Positions 18,131 through 28,051 of a DNA stretch of 64,000 nt are shown here, in pieces. The notes beneath the pieces were generated by a model, which worked only from the letters and a program-made list of their open reading frames with translations, was not told the origin of the DNA and did no database searches. The stretch comes from an uncultured Dorea sp. (GTDB taxonomy: Bacteria > Bacillota > Clostridia > Lachnospirales > Lachnospiraceae): contig CAJTVU010000004.1 in assembly GCA_910580235.1 (NCBI GenBank), forward strand, positions 124,001 through 188,000. The letters run 5' to 3'. How positions within the stretch are numbered: position 1 is the stretch's first letter; each line of letters starts with the position of its first letter. The translations under genes and the position numbers were made by a program.

Positions 18131-18197
18131 TAGCCCCGGGGCTATGATACCTACGGATCGCTGCGTGCTACGCACTCCCGCGACCCGCCCTGGTATC
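18131..18197. repeat. Palindromic sequences between priA and def
   Basis: A TAGCCCCGGGGCTA palindrome (18131-18144) is followed by a ~52 bp imperfect hairpin bounded by GATACC (18146-18151) and GGTATC (18192-18197) with a GTGCGTAGCACGC-type core. It starts 2 bp after the priA stop. It is probably a transcribed intergenic palindrome; no clear U-run is seen. Confidence 0.5.
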
Positions 18198-18198
18198 T

Positions 18199-20424
18199 TT
18201 AAAATATATTCATCGGGTTAAAGTCGAACTGGATCCAGAGCGCCTGAAACCCGCTATTCATCTCGATATATTGCTCCATACGGTCTTTGAGGGCCGTAAG
18301 GATGCGGTAATCTTCACATTTCAGATAGATCACCCTTCTGTACATGTCCTTCACCTTCCCCACATAGGGGCTTGCCGGCCCTATTGCCTGGATTTCTCTC
18401 TTCCCGGCACGCACTGCGAATTCTTTCAGATATTTCGCCGCCGTCTCAAGCCGCCTCTCATCCTCTCCTGCGAGAAGCACAGCAAGCAGCTCTGACGCAG
18501 GCGGATAGCCCATCAGATCCCTGTAGCGCATCTCCTCCTCATAAAAGCCTTCATAGTCCTGCCTCTCCGCCATCTGGATGCTGTAGTGCCCGGGGCTGTA
18601 TGTCTGGATTACGACCTCGCCTTTCCCTTCTCCTCTTCCGGCCCTTCCCGCAGCCTGCGTAAGAAGCTGGAAGGTGCGCTCTGCCGAGCGGTAATCATCC
18701 CCGTATAGCGACATGTCCGCGGCCAGTACTCCCACAAGCGTCACTCCTGGGAAATCGTGTCCTTTCACGATCATCTGCGTTCCGATTAAAATATCGGCCT
18801 CTCCGTTTGCAAATGCAGACAATATCTCTTCATAGCCGTCTTTATTCCTCGTCGTGTCCATATCCATACGGAGCGCTCTTGCACAGGGGAATTCACGCTT
18901 TACCAGCTCCTCTACTGCCTGTGTCCCCGCCTTGAACCCTCCCACGTAGGAAGATCCACAAGATGGACAGATGCTTATCGCCCGCTCTTCGTAGCCACAG
19001 TAATGGCAGACGAGTCGGCCGCCCTTGTGTGAAGAAAGAGACACATCGCAATGCGGGCATTTCACTACATGCCCACAGGAACGGCAGGAGACAAAGCCTG
19101 CATATCCCCGGCGGTTCAAGAACAACATGACCTGCTGTCCCCTTTTAAGCCTCTCTTCCATCAGCTTCTTCAGCCTGCTGCTTAAGATGGAGCGGTTCCC
19201 ATTCTTTAGTTCTTCCCGCATATCTACAGTATATACGTCCGGCAGCTCCCGCTTTTGCACCCGATTTTTAAGCGCAATGAGCGTGTACTCCCCTCTCTTG
19301 CATCTGTAGAATGCCTCCAGTGACGGCGTAGCAGAGCCCAGAACGACACTGGCCCCCTCCATCTTCGCCCTCTGTACTGCCGTCTCCCGCGCATGATATC
19401 TTGGGACTTGCTCGCTTTTATAAGTCGTCTCATGCTCCTCGTCAATGACGATCAGGCCTAGGTCTGAAAAAGGCGTAAAGAGCGCCGAGCGCGGGCCTAT
19501 CATCACATCCACGTCCCCACGCTTTGCCCGCTCTACCTGGTCGGAACGTTCTCCCGGGGAAAGCCTGGAATTCAAGATGGACACCCGATCTCCGAACCGG
19601 CCGTAAAACCGCATCACTGTCTGATATGTAAGGGCGATCTCCGGGATCAGCACGATCGCCTTCCTCCCCTTTGCCACAACGTGAGAGATCATCTCCATAT
19701 ACACTTCTGTCTTCCCGCTCCCCGTCACTCCATAGAGAAGGTACGTCCCCCTCCTCCCGGTGTCATAATCCTCCCGGAACGTGCGGATCGCGCGGCTCTG
19801 CTCTTCGCCATAGACGACCTCTTTCTTCTCCTTCACCTTATATCTCACAGGGTTGCGGAAAGCCTGCTCCTCCAGCACTTCCAGCACTCCCTGCCCCTCC
19901 AGCGCCCGAATGGCTGTAGAAGCCACGCCAAGCTTCTTAGACAGGAGCGTGTAATCCTGCTCCGGCTGGTCAAGAAGCCCGGCAAGAAGCCTTGCTCTTG
20001 CTTTCTCACCTTTCTTAATATAAATACGAAGCTTCTCACGCCCTTCCTCTTCACTTAAAAGAAGGCGCACCCTTCGCTTCTTCAGCGCCTTTTCTTTCTT
20101 TTTGACCGGAAGGACAGTCTTAAGCGCCTGGATCATCGTGCCGCCGTACTGCTCCTTCATCCATGCAGCCAGCTCGACCAGCCTCGCCTCAATGGCGCGG
20201 CTTCCCTCTTCTGTACGAAGCACCTGTTTAATCTGAGCAGGATCGTATGATGGCTTCTTGGAAAACCCTACAATATACCCTTTTGTCTCCTTATTCCCTC
20301 TTCCAAAAGGCACTATGACTTCTGCTCCTACCTGGAGCTCTCCCGCCAGACGAGGAGGTATGTCGTATTCGAATATCCTGTCCAGCTTCTCATGGGTAAT
20401 GTCTACGATGACCTGTGCGTACAT
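18199..20424 (-). CDS. priA: Primosomal protein N' (replication restart helicase PriA)
   Basis: 741 aa. N-terminal DNA-binding domain (VIVDITHEKLDRIFEYDIP), winged-helix region, helicase core with Walker A GVTGSGKTEVYM, DEEHETTYK, and two zinc sites in the cysteine-rich insert (CRSCGHVVKCPHCD, CHYCG, CPSCG). It restarts stalled forks by loading the replisome. The start at 20424 (MYAQVIV) has AAAGGGAGA upstream; the longer frame overlaps murE. It lies 10 bp after murE. Confidence 0.95.
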   Translation of the reverse strand: MYAQVIVDITHEKLDRIFEYDIPPRLAGELQVGAEVIVPFGRGNKETKGYIVGFSKKPSYDPAQIKQVLRTEEGSRAIEARLVELAAWMKEQYGGTMIQALKTVLPVKKKEKALKKRRVRLLLSEEEGREKLRIYIKKGEKARARLLAGLLDQPEQDYTLLSKKLGVASTAIRALEGQGVLEVLEEQAFRNPVRYKVKEKKEVVYGEEQSRAIRTFREDYDTGRRGTYLLYGVTGSGKTEVYMEMISHVVAKGRKAIVLIPEIALTYQTVMRFYGRFGDRVSILNSRLSPGERSDQVERAKRGDVDVMIGPRSALFTPFSDLGLIVIDEEHETTYKSEQVPRYHARETAVQRAKMEGASVVLGSATPSLEAFYRCKRGEYTLIALKNRVQKRELPDVYTVDMREELKNGNRSILSSRLKKLMEERLKRGQQVMLFLNRRGYAGFVSCRSCGHVVKCPHCDVSLSSHKGGRLVCHYCGYEERAISICPSCGSSYVGGFKAGTQAVEELVKREFPCARALRMDMDTTRNKDGYEEILSAFANGEADILIGTQMIVKGHDFPGVTLVGVLAADMSLYGDDYRSAERTFQLLTQAAGRAGRGEGKGEVVIQTYSPGHYSIQMAERQDYEGFYEEEMRYRDLMGYPPASELLAVLLAGEDERRLETAAKYLKEFAVRAGKREIQAIGPASPYVGKVKDMYRRVIYLKCEDYRILTALKDRMEQYIEMNSGFQALWIQFDFNPMNIF

Positions 20425-20434
20425 ATTCTCCCTT

Positions 20435-21904
20435 TCAGTCTCTCTGTTGCAGCTCCTCAAGCGCTTCCCGGATAAGGACGCGGTCGTCCATGTCATATTT
20501 CACGCCTTTGATCTCCTGGTATGTCTCGTGCCCCTTCCCCGCCAGAATGATAACATCGCCCGGACGCCCGTTCTCAATAGCGTACCGGATCGCTTCCTTC
20601 CTGTCGCAGATGGCGACGTACTTCCCTTCCGTCTTCTCCATTCCGACGATGATGTCGTCAATGATGGCCTGAGGCTCTTCAAATCTCGGATTGTCAGACG
20701 TGATGATCGTAAAATCAGAAAGCCTTCCGGCCACCTCCCCCATCTCATACCTGCGGGCTCTTGAACGGTTCCCTCCGCAGCCGAATATCGTGACGATCCG
20801 TCCCGGATCGTAATCTCTCAACGTGTGTAGAAGGCTCTCAAGGCTCATGGCATTGTGAGCATAATCGATCATCATAGCAAAATCATCGGACACCGGGATC
20901 ATCTCGATACGTCCTTTGACCTTCGCGGCTTTCAGCGCTTTTTGGATCGTCTCCGTCGGTACATTAAAATGTCTGCACACTGCAATAGCTGTCAGGGAAT
21001 TGTATACGCTGAACTCGCCCGGGATATCGATCTCCACATCAAAGTCCATAAGCCCCGTCACATGATACCGCACGCCTAAATAGCCCCGCCTTGACACATG
21101 CTCTATGTCCACCGCCCGCAGATCCGCCCCCTCGGACAGCCCGAACGTCTCTGTCTTGCAGGAAGCGTCTCTGAACACATCCGCAAACCATTTATCATCC
21201 ACATTGGCAATGCCGATCTTGCACTGCCTGAACAACATCCCTTTACACCGTTTATAGTCCTCAAAGTCTTTATGCTCGTTAGGGCCGATATGATCCTCTC
21301 CCAAATTAGTGAAAATACCGATCTCAAACGGGATCCCCGCCGTCCGGTGAAGCATCAGCCCCTGGGAAGACACTTCCATGACCACGCTGTCGCATCCTGC
21401 CTCCACCATGCGGGCAAAATATTCCTGGATCGTGTAAGACTCCGGCGTCGTATTATTGGCCGGGATGGCCTCGCTGCCGATGACCGCCTCGATCGTTCCG
21501 ATCAGCCCCACCTTGCGGCCCACTCCCTCCAGGATAGACTTCACCATATAAGTCGTCGTCGTCTTGCCCTTCGTCCCGGTAATACCGATTACTTTCAGCT
21601 TCTCCGCCGGATAGCCAAAATATGCCGCAGACATGTACGCCAGCGCATAACGGGTGTCCGCCACCTTAATGACGGTCAGATGCTCCGGCGCTTCTATATC
21701 CTTCTCCACGACCACCGCCGCGGCGCCTTTCTCTGCCACGGAAGCCACATACGCGTGCCCGTCCGACACGGCTCCCGTGATGCACACGAAGACGCTGCCC
21801 TCCGACACTTTACGAGAATCATTCTCAAGGGTGGTGACTTCCGTCTCCTCCCCTCCCTGTACGACTTCATATTCTAAACGTTCCAGTAGCTTCGCTAATT
21901 TCAT
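20435..21904 (-). CDS. murE: UDP-N-acetylmuramoyl-tripeptide synthetase (MurE, DAP type)
   Basis: 489 aa. The ATP site is GITGTKGKTTTTYM, with the carbamylated-lysine region nearby. The DNPRFEEP motif near the C-terminus is the one used by enzymes that add meso-diaminopimelate rather than lysine. The start at 21904 follows AAGGAGGAG; the open frame extends upstream only because it reads through a palindromic repeat at 21923. It heads the minus-strand housekeeping run that continues with priA, def and fmt. Confidence 0.95.
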   Translation of the reverse strand: MKLAKLLERLEYEVVQGGEETEVTTLENDSRKVSEGSVFVCITGAVSDGHAYVASVAEKGAAAVVVEKDIEAPEHLTVIKVADTRYALAYMSAAYFGYPAEKLKVIGITGTKGKTTTTYMVKSILEGVGRKVGLIGTIEAVIGSEAIPANNTTPESYTIQEYFARMVEAGCDSVVMEVSSQGLMLHRTAGIPFEIGIFTNLGEDHIGPNEHKDFEDYKRCKGMLFRQCKIGIANVDDKWFADVFRDASCKTETFGLSEGADLRAVDIEHVSRRGYLGVRYHVTGLMDFDVEIDIPGEFSVYNSLTAIAVCRHFNVPTETIQKALKAAKVKGRIEMIPVSDDFAMMIDYAHNAMSLESLLHTLRDYDPGRIVTIFGCGGNRSRARRYEMGEVAGRLSDFTIITSDNPRFEEPQAIIDDIIVGMEKTEGKYVAICDRKEAIRYAIENGRPGDVIILAGKGHETYQEIKGVKYDMDDRVLIREALEELQQRD

Positions 21905-21922
21905 AATCTCCTCCTTGGATCT

Positions 21923-22119
21923 TACCCTCAGTGTACAAGGGGACATACGGTCGGAAAAGAACCAATTTCTTTCCGACTCTTCGACCCTGACGATAGATAT
22001 TTGAGCGGGTTTCAAGGCAGACGATTGAAGCGTACTAGACGTACGCTGATTGAGGATAACGCAGAAACCCGCTCAAATATCATGGTTCAGGGCGTGTGTC
22101 CCCTTGTACACTGAGGGTA
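21923..22119. repeat. 197 bp nested palindromic element, TACCCTCAGTGTACAAG family
   Basis: The ends are a perfect inverted repeat of at least 23 bp (TACCCTCAGTGTACAAGGGG at 21923 and its complement ending at 22119). Nested inside are a GTCGGAAA/TTTCCGAC hairpin, 16 bp perfect arms at 21997-22012 and 22065-22080, and a central AGCGTAC/GTACGCT hairpin. No protein is encoded. It is the largest member of the family and lies just upstream of murE. Confidence 0.8.
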
Positions 22120-22143
22120 TCATAACTGATTTATTATTATGCT

Positions 22144-22446
22144 ATGATGCTAGGGCAAAGCAGTTTTTTATTACCGCCTGGCAGATCGTACAGATTGTAT
22201 TTTGATTTGTGACTGTGGAGAGCCTTAGAGCATCTTAATGTTCTGCCCAATCCTCAGTAGTCCGGCGGCATGGACGCCGACGTAAAGCCCGATCTGCGCC
22301 ATGGACGGCGCATAGAGGGCGGTTACGTCCTTATTCATAAGCTTTTGCCAGAACATTTAGAGGCTCTTGGACTCGCAGCCTGGAACAAAGAAGAATACAA
22401 TCTGTACGATTTACCAATGCCAATATTGCGGCCCTAGTACCATGAT
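22144..22446 (-). repeat. ~305 bp foldback/structured element, copy B
   Basis: Aligns to copies A and C over its whole length. Outer arms share CTAGGGC; the inner terminal arms (TCGTACAGATTGTATT at ~22186 against its complement at ~22396) differ from copy A at both sides in compensating ways. The internal TTAATGTTCTG/CAGAACATTTAG pair is also kept. An extra base in the core breaks the short frame seen in copies A and C. It lies between polC and murE. Confidence 0.8.
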
Positions 22447-22487
22447 ACCATTTCTTCTGTAAAAAGGAAACCTCGCTTGCGTATCTC

Positions 22488-25400
22488 TTAGATGGTTAGA
22501 TCGAACAGCGACAGCTGGTTCGTCTTCGGCAGGTCTCTTAAGATCCCCAGCCTCTCCATCGTGTCGATGACTGTCTGGCTTGTTTTCGTCCGCTGCCTGA
22601 AGTCGTCAAGGGAAAGATACTTCCCGTCCTTTGACGCCGCTTCCACCGCTTCCGCCGCCTTGTCCCCCATGCCGTCGATGCTGGAGAAGGGGGGCATCAG
22701 CTTCCCGTCGATAATAAGGAACCTCGATGCTTTCGCCCGGTAGACGTCGATCTCCATAAACTCGTAGCCCCTCGCATACATTTCCTGGACGATACGCATA
22801 TCCTTCATCGTGTCCTGCTCTTTTTTATTCAGAGAGTCCGAACGTCTGCTGTACTCATCGATGTACTGCTTAAGCTGTTCCTTCCCTTGGCACATAATTT
22901 CATAGGAGAACGCATCCGCACGGATTCCGAAATAGGACGCATAGTATGCCAGCGGATAATTGACCTTACAATAAGCAATGCGGTAAGCCATCATGACATA
23001 GGCCGCCGCATGGGCTTTCGGGAACATGTATTTGATCTTCTCGCAGGACTCGATATACCAGTCCGGGATCCCATGGGCTTCCATGTCCGCCTTGAACTTC
23101 GGCCAGTCTTTACACTTTCCTTTCGCCACCGACCCTTTCCGCACCTGCTCCATGATCGTGAACGATTCTTCGCTGTCCATCCCTTTATTTATAAGATAGG
23201 TCATAATATCGTCACGGGTACAGATCGCCGTAGAGATCGTAGCCTTCCCGCTCCTGATCAGCTCCTGTGCATTGTTAAGCCACACGTCTGTCCCATGGGA
23301 GAGCCCGGATATACGGATCAGATCCGACAGTGTCTGAGGCTTTGTGTCCACGACCATCTGCACGACAAAGTCTGTTCCGAATTCCGGGATGCCAAGACAG
23401 CCTACCGGGCAGCCTCCTATGTCCTCCGGCTCGATCCCAAGCGCCGACGTATCATGGAACAAAGACATGACTCCCGGATCGTCCAGCGGTATCTTCGTTG
23501 CAATAAATGGCCTATCAGTCTCATTATATTCATTTTCCATAGCGGGAGAACTGATATACGCCTCCAAAGACCGAATCATAGTCGGATCGTCGTGCCCCAG
23601 TATATCCAGCTTCAGCAAGTTGTGGTCAATCGAGTGATAGTCAAAATGTGTCGTAATAATATCTGTATGCATATCATTAGCGGGATGCTGCACTGGCGTA
23701 AAGGAATTGATGTCTTCTCCGTGGGGCAGGACGATGATCCCGCCCGGATGTTGCCCGGTACTCCTTCTGATCCCTGTGCAGCCCTGCACGATCCGGTCAA
23801 TCTCACAGATCCTCTTTCTTGCCCCCCGCTCTTCATAATAATTCTTCACATACCCAAAGGCCGTCTTGTCCGCCAGCGTTCCCGTCGTCCCTGCCCGGAA
23901 CGTCTGCCCCTGCCCGAAGATAGCCTCCGTATATTTGTGAGCCTGGCTCTGGTAGTCTCCTGAGAAATTCAAGTCAATATCCGGCTCCTTATTTCCTTTG
24001 AATCCAAGGAACGTCTCAAAAGGAATGTCAAACCCGTCTTTCACAAGGGGCTCGCCGCATTCCGGGCACGCCTTGTCAGGCATATCCCATCCGCATCCTC
24101 CCGCGTAACTCCTTACTTCTTCTGACTCAAAATCTGTGTAATGGCATTTCTTACAATAATAGTGCGGGCTTAAAGGGTTCACTTCCGTAATCCCCGCCAT
24201 AGTAGCCACAAAAGAGGAGCCTACCGACCCCCGGGAGCCTACGAGGTACCCATCCTCATTGGACTTCCACACAAGCTTCTGAGCAATGATGTACATGACC
24301 GCGAACCCGTTGGAGATGATCGAATTCAGCTCCCTCTCAAGCCTCTCTGTAACGACAGGCGGGAGCGGATCTCCATACATGGAGTACGCCTTCTTATAGC
24401 AGATCTCTTTTAGCTCCTTATCTGAGTCCGGTATGACCGGCGGGCATTTGTCCGGGCGCACAGGAGATATCTTCTCAACAAGATCTGCGATCTTGTTCGG
24501 ATTATCGATCACGATCTCTTTTGCTTTCGCAGAGCCAAGATACTCAAATTCCGCCAACATCTCCTCCGTAGTGTGGAGATAGAGCGGCGCCTGCTCGTCT
24601 GCGTCGGTAAAGCCTTTTCCCGTCATGATAATGCGGCGGTATACTTCGTCCTCCGGGTCTAAGAAATGCACGTCGCAAGTCGCTACTACCGGTTTGTCGA
24701 ACTGCTCGCCTAATTTTATGATCTGTCGGTTAATATCCTTTAAGTCTTCCTCATCCTTCACTCGGGAAATGCGGTCGCTCTCTATCATGAAGCGATTGTT
24801 CCCAAGAGGCTGTACTTCCAGATAATCATAATAATTGACGATCTCCGCGATCCGCTGCTCCGGCTTCTCACTTAAGATCGCCTGATACAATTCCCCCGCT
24901 TCGCAGGCGCTTCCTACGATCAGCCCTTCCCTGTGCTCCGAGAGCTCGCTCTTTGGGATCCTTGGCCTGCGGGCAAAGTAATCCAGATGGGATTTGGAGA
25001 TGAGCGTATAGAGGTTCACTCTTCCTATCTCATTTTTAGCCAATATGATCACATGGTAAGTCGGCAGCTTCCGCACTGCGTCCACATTGTGGGCGCCAAG
25101 CTGGTTCAGCTGCGCCAGATCCTCAATCTTCCTCTCCCGAAGCATTTCAATGAACTTTACAAAAATCTCTGCTGTCACCCGCGCGTCATCCACCGCCCGG
25201 TGATGATGCTCCTGGGCGATATTCAGCGCCTTTGCCACAACGTTCAGCTTGAACTTCGAAAGAGACGGCAGAAGGATCCTGGCAAGGGAGACTGTGTCCA
25301 CCGACGTAAAGTCCGGTACGATGTCCTGATAACGGCAGTTCTGCTCCAGGAACCCCACGTCAAAGGAAGCGTTGTGCGCCACAAGTACCGCGTCTTTTAC

Positions 25401-26948
25401 AAATGCAAGGAACTGGGGCAGCACGGTCTCTATATCCGGCGCATCCATCACCATACTGTCCGTAATGCTTGTAAGCTGGGTAATACGAAAAGGGATCGGC
25501 ACTTTCGGATTCACGAACGTACTGTATGTATCTGTAATTGCGCCATTTTCCACTTTCACTGCGCCGATCTCGATAATCTTGTCCTGAATAGCGCTGAACC
25601 CTGTAGTCTCAAGATCAAATACGACATACGTACCTTTCAGGCTCTGCCCTTTCTCATGGACGGCCACTTTCTGAAGGTCGTCCACCAGATACCCTTCCAC
25701 CCCGTAGATGACTTTAAAAGGGTCGTCCTTGCCAAGCCCCTCTACAAAATGATTGGCGTCCGGGAATGACTGTACGACCCCGTGGTCTGTAATGGCGATC
25801 GCCCTGTGCCCCCAGTCATGCGCGCGCTTTACAATATCTTTCACATCGGATACGCCGTCCATATCGCTCATCTTCGTATGGCAGTGGAGCTCCACCCTCT
25901 TCTGGGGCGCAGTGTCCTTCCTGCTTTCCGTGAAGTCCGGGATCTTCTTGATGCCGGACACAGAGCCAATGGTCAGCTCTCCGTCGAATTTATCAATCGT
26001 AGTAACGCCTTTGATCTTTAAGAACGCGCCCTCCTTCACTTCCCCGATAACATCCGCGAGCTGATCGTTCCGCACGAACATCTTCACCATAATCGTGTCT
26101 GTAAAATCTGTCACCGCATATATGACAATCGTCTTATCATTGCGGATCTCTTTCGTCTCAAAACGGATGACCTTCCCCTGAAATGTAATCTCCCCCATCT
26201 CGCCTGTGACCTGTGAGAGCTCTATCGGCGCGTCGTCAAAAGGGCGGCCATAGACAAGGCCGTCTGCGCTCGCTGCTTTACTGCGAGGTATAAACTTTTT
26301 TATTTCTTTTAATTTCTTTTTATTTTTTTCTTGCTTTTCTTGTGTCTCCATTTTCCTCTTTTTCTGTGCCTCCTCAGCCTGAGAAAGAATAACTTCTACC
26401 TCCTGCTGGAGCTGCTGATTATTGTATCTTAGCTTGCCGCCATCCTTCCTATTGCACACAGCCCGCACTTCAACAGGAACAGAGAACCGCTTCTCATACA
26501 CATCTTTTAAATACGCAGTCACATTCCCTCGCTTATCTTCCGCTATAATAGTATCGGCAAACTCTACCAGCAAGACGGGCCCGTCTTCAAATGTATACCT
26601 GGCGTTCTGGAACATGCTCCGTTCGATCACGCTGCGCTCATTCAATTCAAAAAGGAAGCTCTCATAATATTCCCGCATAATATTCTCAGCCGTATACTGC
26701 TTTGACAGCTCGAATGTCTCCACGATCTCCACCTGCGGCCCACTGTATGGGAACAGCTGCATCTGGATCAGCCTCTCCGCCTCGCGCACTTTGCCCTTCT
26801 GGATCAGATGGCTACTTTCCAGATATATTTTAATGAAGGTACGAGCGGAATTAGTCGCAACCTTCGTCACGCCCGTATCTGAGAAAAGCCCCCTTATGTC
26901 CCCTTCCGCTTTCAATGTAGGAAATACTTCAAAAAATAATTTACTCAT
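22488..26948 (-). CDS. polC: DNA polymerase III alpha subunit, Gram-positive type (PolC)
   Basis: 1486 aa replicative polymerase. Order: N-terminal domain, OB fold (~240-330), PHP domain starting with VELHCHTKMSDMDG, a 3'-5' exonuclease inserted into PHP (VVFDLETTGFSA...HHRAVDDARVT), a zinc finger CKKCHYTDFE...CPECGEP, and polymerase palm PDIDLNFSGDYQ. Length and order are typical. The start overlaps the ispG stop by 8 bp, so the two are coupled. Confidence 0.97.
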   Translation of the reverse strand: MSKLFFEVFPTLKAEGDIRGLFSDTGVTKVATNSARTFIKIYLESSHLIQKGKVREAERLIQMQLFPYSGPQVEIVETFELSKQYTAENIMREYYESFLFELNERSVIERSMFQNARYTFEDGPVLLVEFADTIIAEDKRGNVTAYLKDVYEKRFSVPVEVRAVCNRKDGGKLRYNNQQLQQEVEVILSQAEEAQKKRKMETQEKQEKNKKKLKEIKKFIPRSKAASADGLVYGRPFDDAPIELSQVTGEMGEITFQGKVIRFETKEIRNDKTIVIYAVTDFTDTIMVKMFVRNDQLADVIGEVKEGAFLKIKGVTTIDKFDGELTIGSVSGIKKIPDFTESRKDTAPQKRVELHCHTKMSDMDGVSDVKDIVKRAHDWGHRAIAITDHGVVQSFPDANHFVEGLGKDDPFKVIYGVEGYLVDDLQKVAVHEKGQSLKGTYVVFDLETTGFSAIQDKIIEIGAVKVENGAITDTYSTFVNPKVPIPFRITQLTSITDSMVMDAPDIETVLPQFLAFVKDAVLVAHNASFDVGFLEQNCRYQDIVPDFTSVDTVSLARILLPSLSKFKLNVVAKALNIAQEHHHRAVDDARVTAEIFVKFIEMLRERKIEDLAQLNQLGAHNVDAVRKLPTYHVIILAKNEIGRVNLYTLISKSHLDYFARRPRIPKSELSEHREGLIVGSACEAGELYQAILSEKPEQRIAEIVNYYDYLEVQPLGNNRFMIESDRISRVKDEEDLKDINRQIIKLGEQFDKPVVATCDVHFLDPEDEVYRRIIMTGKGFTDADEQAPLYLHTTEEMLAEFEYLGSAKAKEIVIDNPNKIADLVEKISPVRPDKCPPVIPDSDKELKEICYKKAYSMYGDPLPPVVTERLERELNSIISNGFAVMYIIAQKLVWKSNEDGYLVGSRGSVGSSFVATMAGITEVNPLSPHYYCKKCHYTDFESEEVRSYAGGCGWDMPDKACPECGEPLVKDGFDIPFETFLGFKGNKEPDIDLNFSGDYQSQAHKYTEAIFGQGQTFRAGTTGTLADKTAFGYVKNYYEERGARKRICEIDRIVQGCTGIRRSTGQHPGGIIVLPHGEDINSFTPVQHPANDMHTDIITTHFDYHSIDHNLLKLDILGHDDPTMIRSLEAYISSPAMENEYNETDRPFIATKIPLDDPGVMSLFHDTSALGIEPEDIGGCPVGCLGIPEFGTDFVVQMVVDTKPQTLSDLIRISGLSHGTDVWLNNAQELIRSGKATISTAICTRDDIMTYLINKGMDSEESFTIMEQVRKGSVAKGKCKDWPKFKADMEAHGIPDWYIESCEKIKYMFPKAHAAAYVMMAYRIAYCKVNYPLAYYASYFGIRADAFSYEIMCQGKEQLKQYIDEYSRRSDSLNKKEQDTMKDMRIVQEMYARGYEFMEIDVYRAKASRFLIIDGKLMPPFSSIDGMGDKAAEAVEAASKDGKYLSLDDFRQRTKTSQTVIDTMERLGILRDLPKTNQLSLFDLTI

Positions 26949-27996
26949 CCCAGTGTAACAGCTCCTGTCTTAATGCTTCCAGCAGTTCTTCTTCTTTTAC
27001 CTTCTTTACGATCTCGCCTTTTCTGATGAGAAGGCCTTCTCCAATCCCTCCTGCGATGCCGATGTCCGCCTCTCTTGCCTCTCCCGGCCCGTTCACCACG
27101 CACCCCATAACCGCCACTTTGATGTCAAGCGGAAAATCCGCCGCCATCTCTTCCACCTTATTAGCCAGGCCGATCAGGTCTATCTTCGTCCGCCCACATG
27201 TAGGGCAAGATACAACTTCAATCCCGCCTTTTTGAAGCCCCAGCGTCTTAAGGATCAGCTTCGCTGACTTAACCTCCTCTATAGGAGAGCCTGTCAGAGA
27301 CACACGTATCGTATCGCCGATCCCTTGATGAAGGATCAGCCCCAGCCCTATAGATGATTTGATATTTCCTGCAAGAAGGGTCCCTGACTCTGTGATGCCC
27401 ACGTGAAGAGGGTAAGGACACTCCCCGGCAATCAGCTCATGAGCTTTTACGCACATCAGCACATCGGAAGACTTTATGCTTACGACCAGCTCTTCATACC
27501 CAAGACGCTCTATCATATGCACTTTGTCAAGAGCGCTCTCCACAAGCCCTTCTGCCGTTACCCCGCCATACTTCTCAAGCAAGTGCTTTTCCAGGGAGCC
27601 GCTGTTGACGCCCACCCGTATCGGCACGCCATACTCCTTCGCCTTGTCCACAACTGCCTTCACCCGCGCTTCATCTCCGATATTGCCCGGATTGATCCGT
27701 ATCTTGTCCGCGCCGTTCTCAATCGCCGCAACGGCAAGCCTGTAATCAAAATGGATGTCCGCCACAAGAGGGATATGTATCTGTCTCTTAATCTCTCTTA
27801 CAGCCTTTGCCGCCTCCATAGTCGGGACCGCGCAGCGGACGATCTCACAGCCTGCGCGCTCCAGCTCCAGTATCTGCGCCGCCGTCGCTGCTGCGTCTTC
27901 CGTAGAGGTATTGGTCATAGACTGTATGGCGACCTTGCTGCCTCCGCCTATAGTGACGTCTCCAATCTTTATTTTCTTCGTATCTTCTCTGTACAT
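26941..27996 (-). CDS. ispG: 4-hydroxy-3-methylbut-2-en-1-yl diphosphate synthase (IspG/GcpE)
   Basis: 351 aa 4Fe-4S enzyme of the MEP isoprenoid pathway, using reduced ferredoxin or flavodoxin. N-terminal TIM barrel (SKVAIQSMTNTSTEDA, PLVADIHFDYRLA), C-terminal cluster domain with CPTCGRTKIDL and GCVVNGPGEAREADIGIAG. It precedes and overlaps polC. A hairpin terminator lies only 18 bp before its start codon. Confidence 0.96.
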   Translation of the reverse strand: MYREDTKKIKIGDVTIGGGSKVAIQSMTNTSTEDAAATAAQILELERAGCEIVRCAVPTMEAAKAVREIKRQIHIPLVADIHFDYRLAVAAIENGADKIRINPGNIGDEARVKAVVDKAKEYGVPIRVGVNSGSLEKHLLEKYGGVTAEGLVESALDKVHMIERLGYEELVVSIKSSDVLMCVKAHELIAGECPYPLHVGITESGTLLAGNIKSSIGLGLILHQGIGDTIRVSLTGSPIEEVKSAKLILKTLGLQKGGIEVVSCPTCGRTKIDLIGLANKVEEMAADFPLDIKVAVMGCVVNGPGEAREADIGIAGGIGEGLLIRKGEIVKKVKEEELLEALRQELLHWDE

Positions 27997-28014
27997 AATC
28001 CCTTCGCCTTTCTT

Positions 28015-28044
28015 TAAAAGCCCCTCTATGCGATATAGAGGGGC
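28015..28044 (-). terminator. Intrinsic terminator between the small membrane protein gene and ispG
   Basis: Minus strand GCCCCTCTAT/ATAGAGGGGC perfect 10 bp stem (28044-28035 and 28029-28020), short loop, then TTTT. It ends transcription of the gene at 28052-28522 but lies 18 bp from the ispG start. Confidence 0.8.
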
Positions 28045-28051
28045 CGTTCCT

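Noticed and set aside
20435..22015. Longer murE frame starting at 22015
   Set aside because: The extension reads through a palindromic repeat; the start at 21904 has a strong AAGGAGGAG.
22887..23963. Long plus-strand open frame antisense to polC (358 codons)
   Set aside because: Composition (His/Arg/Asp-rich) is typical of antisense frames; polC is clearly the real gene.
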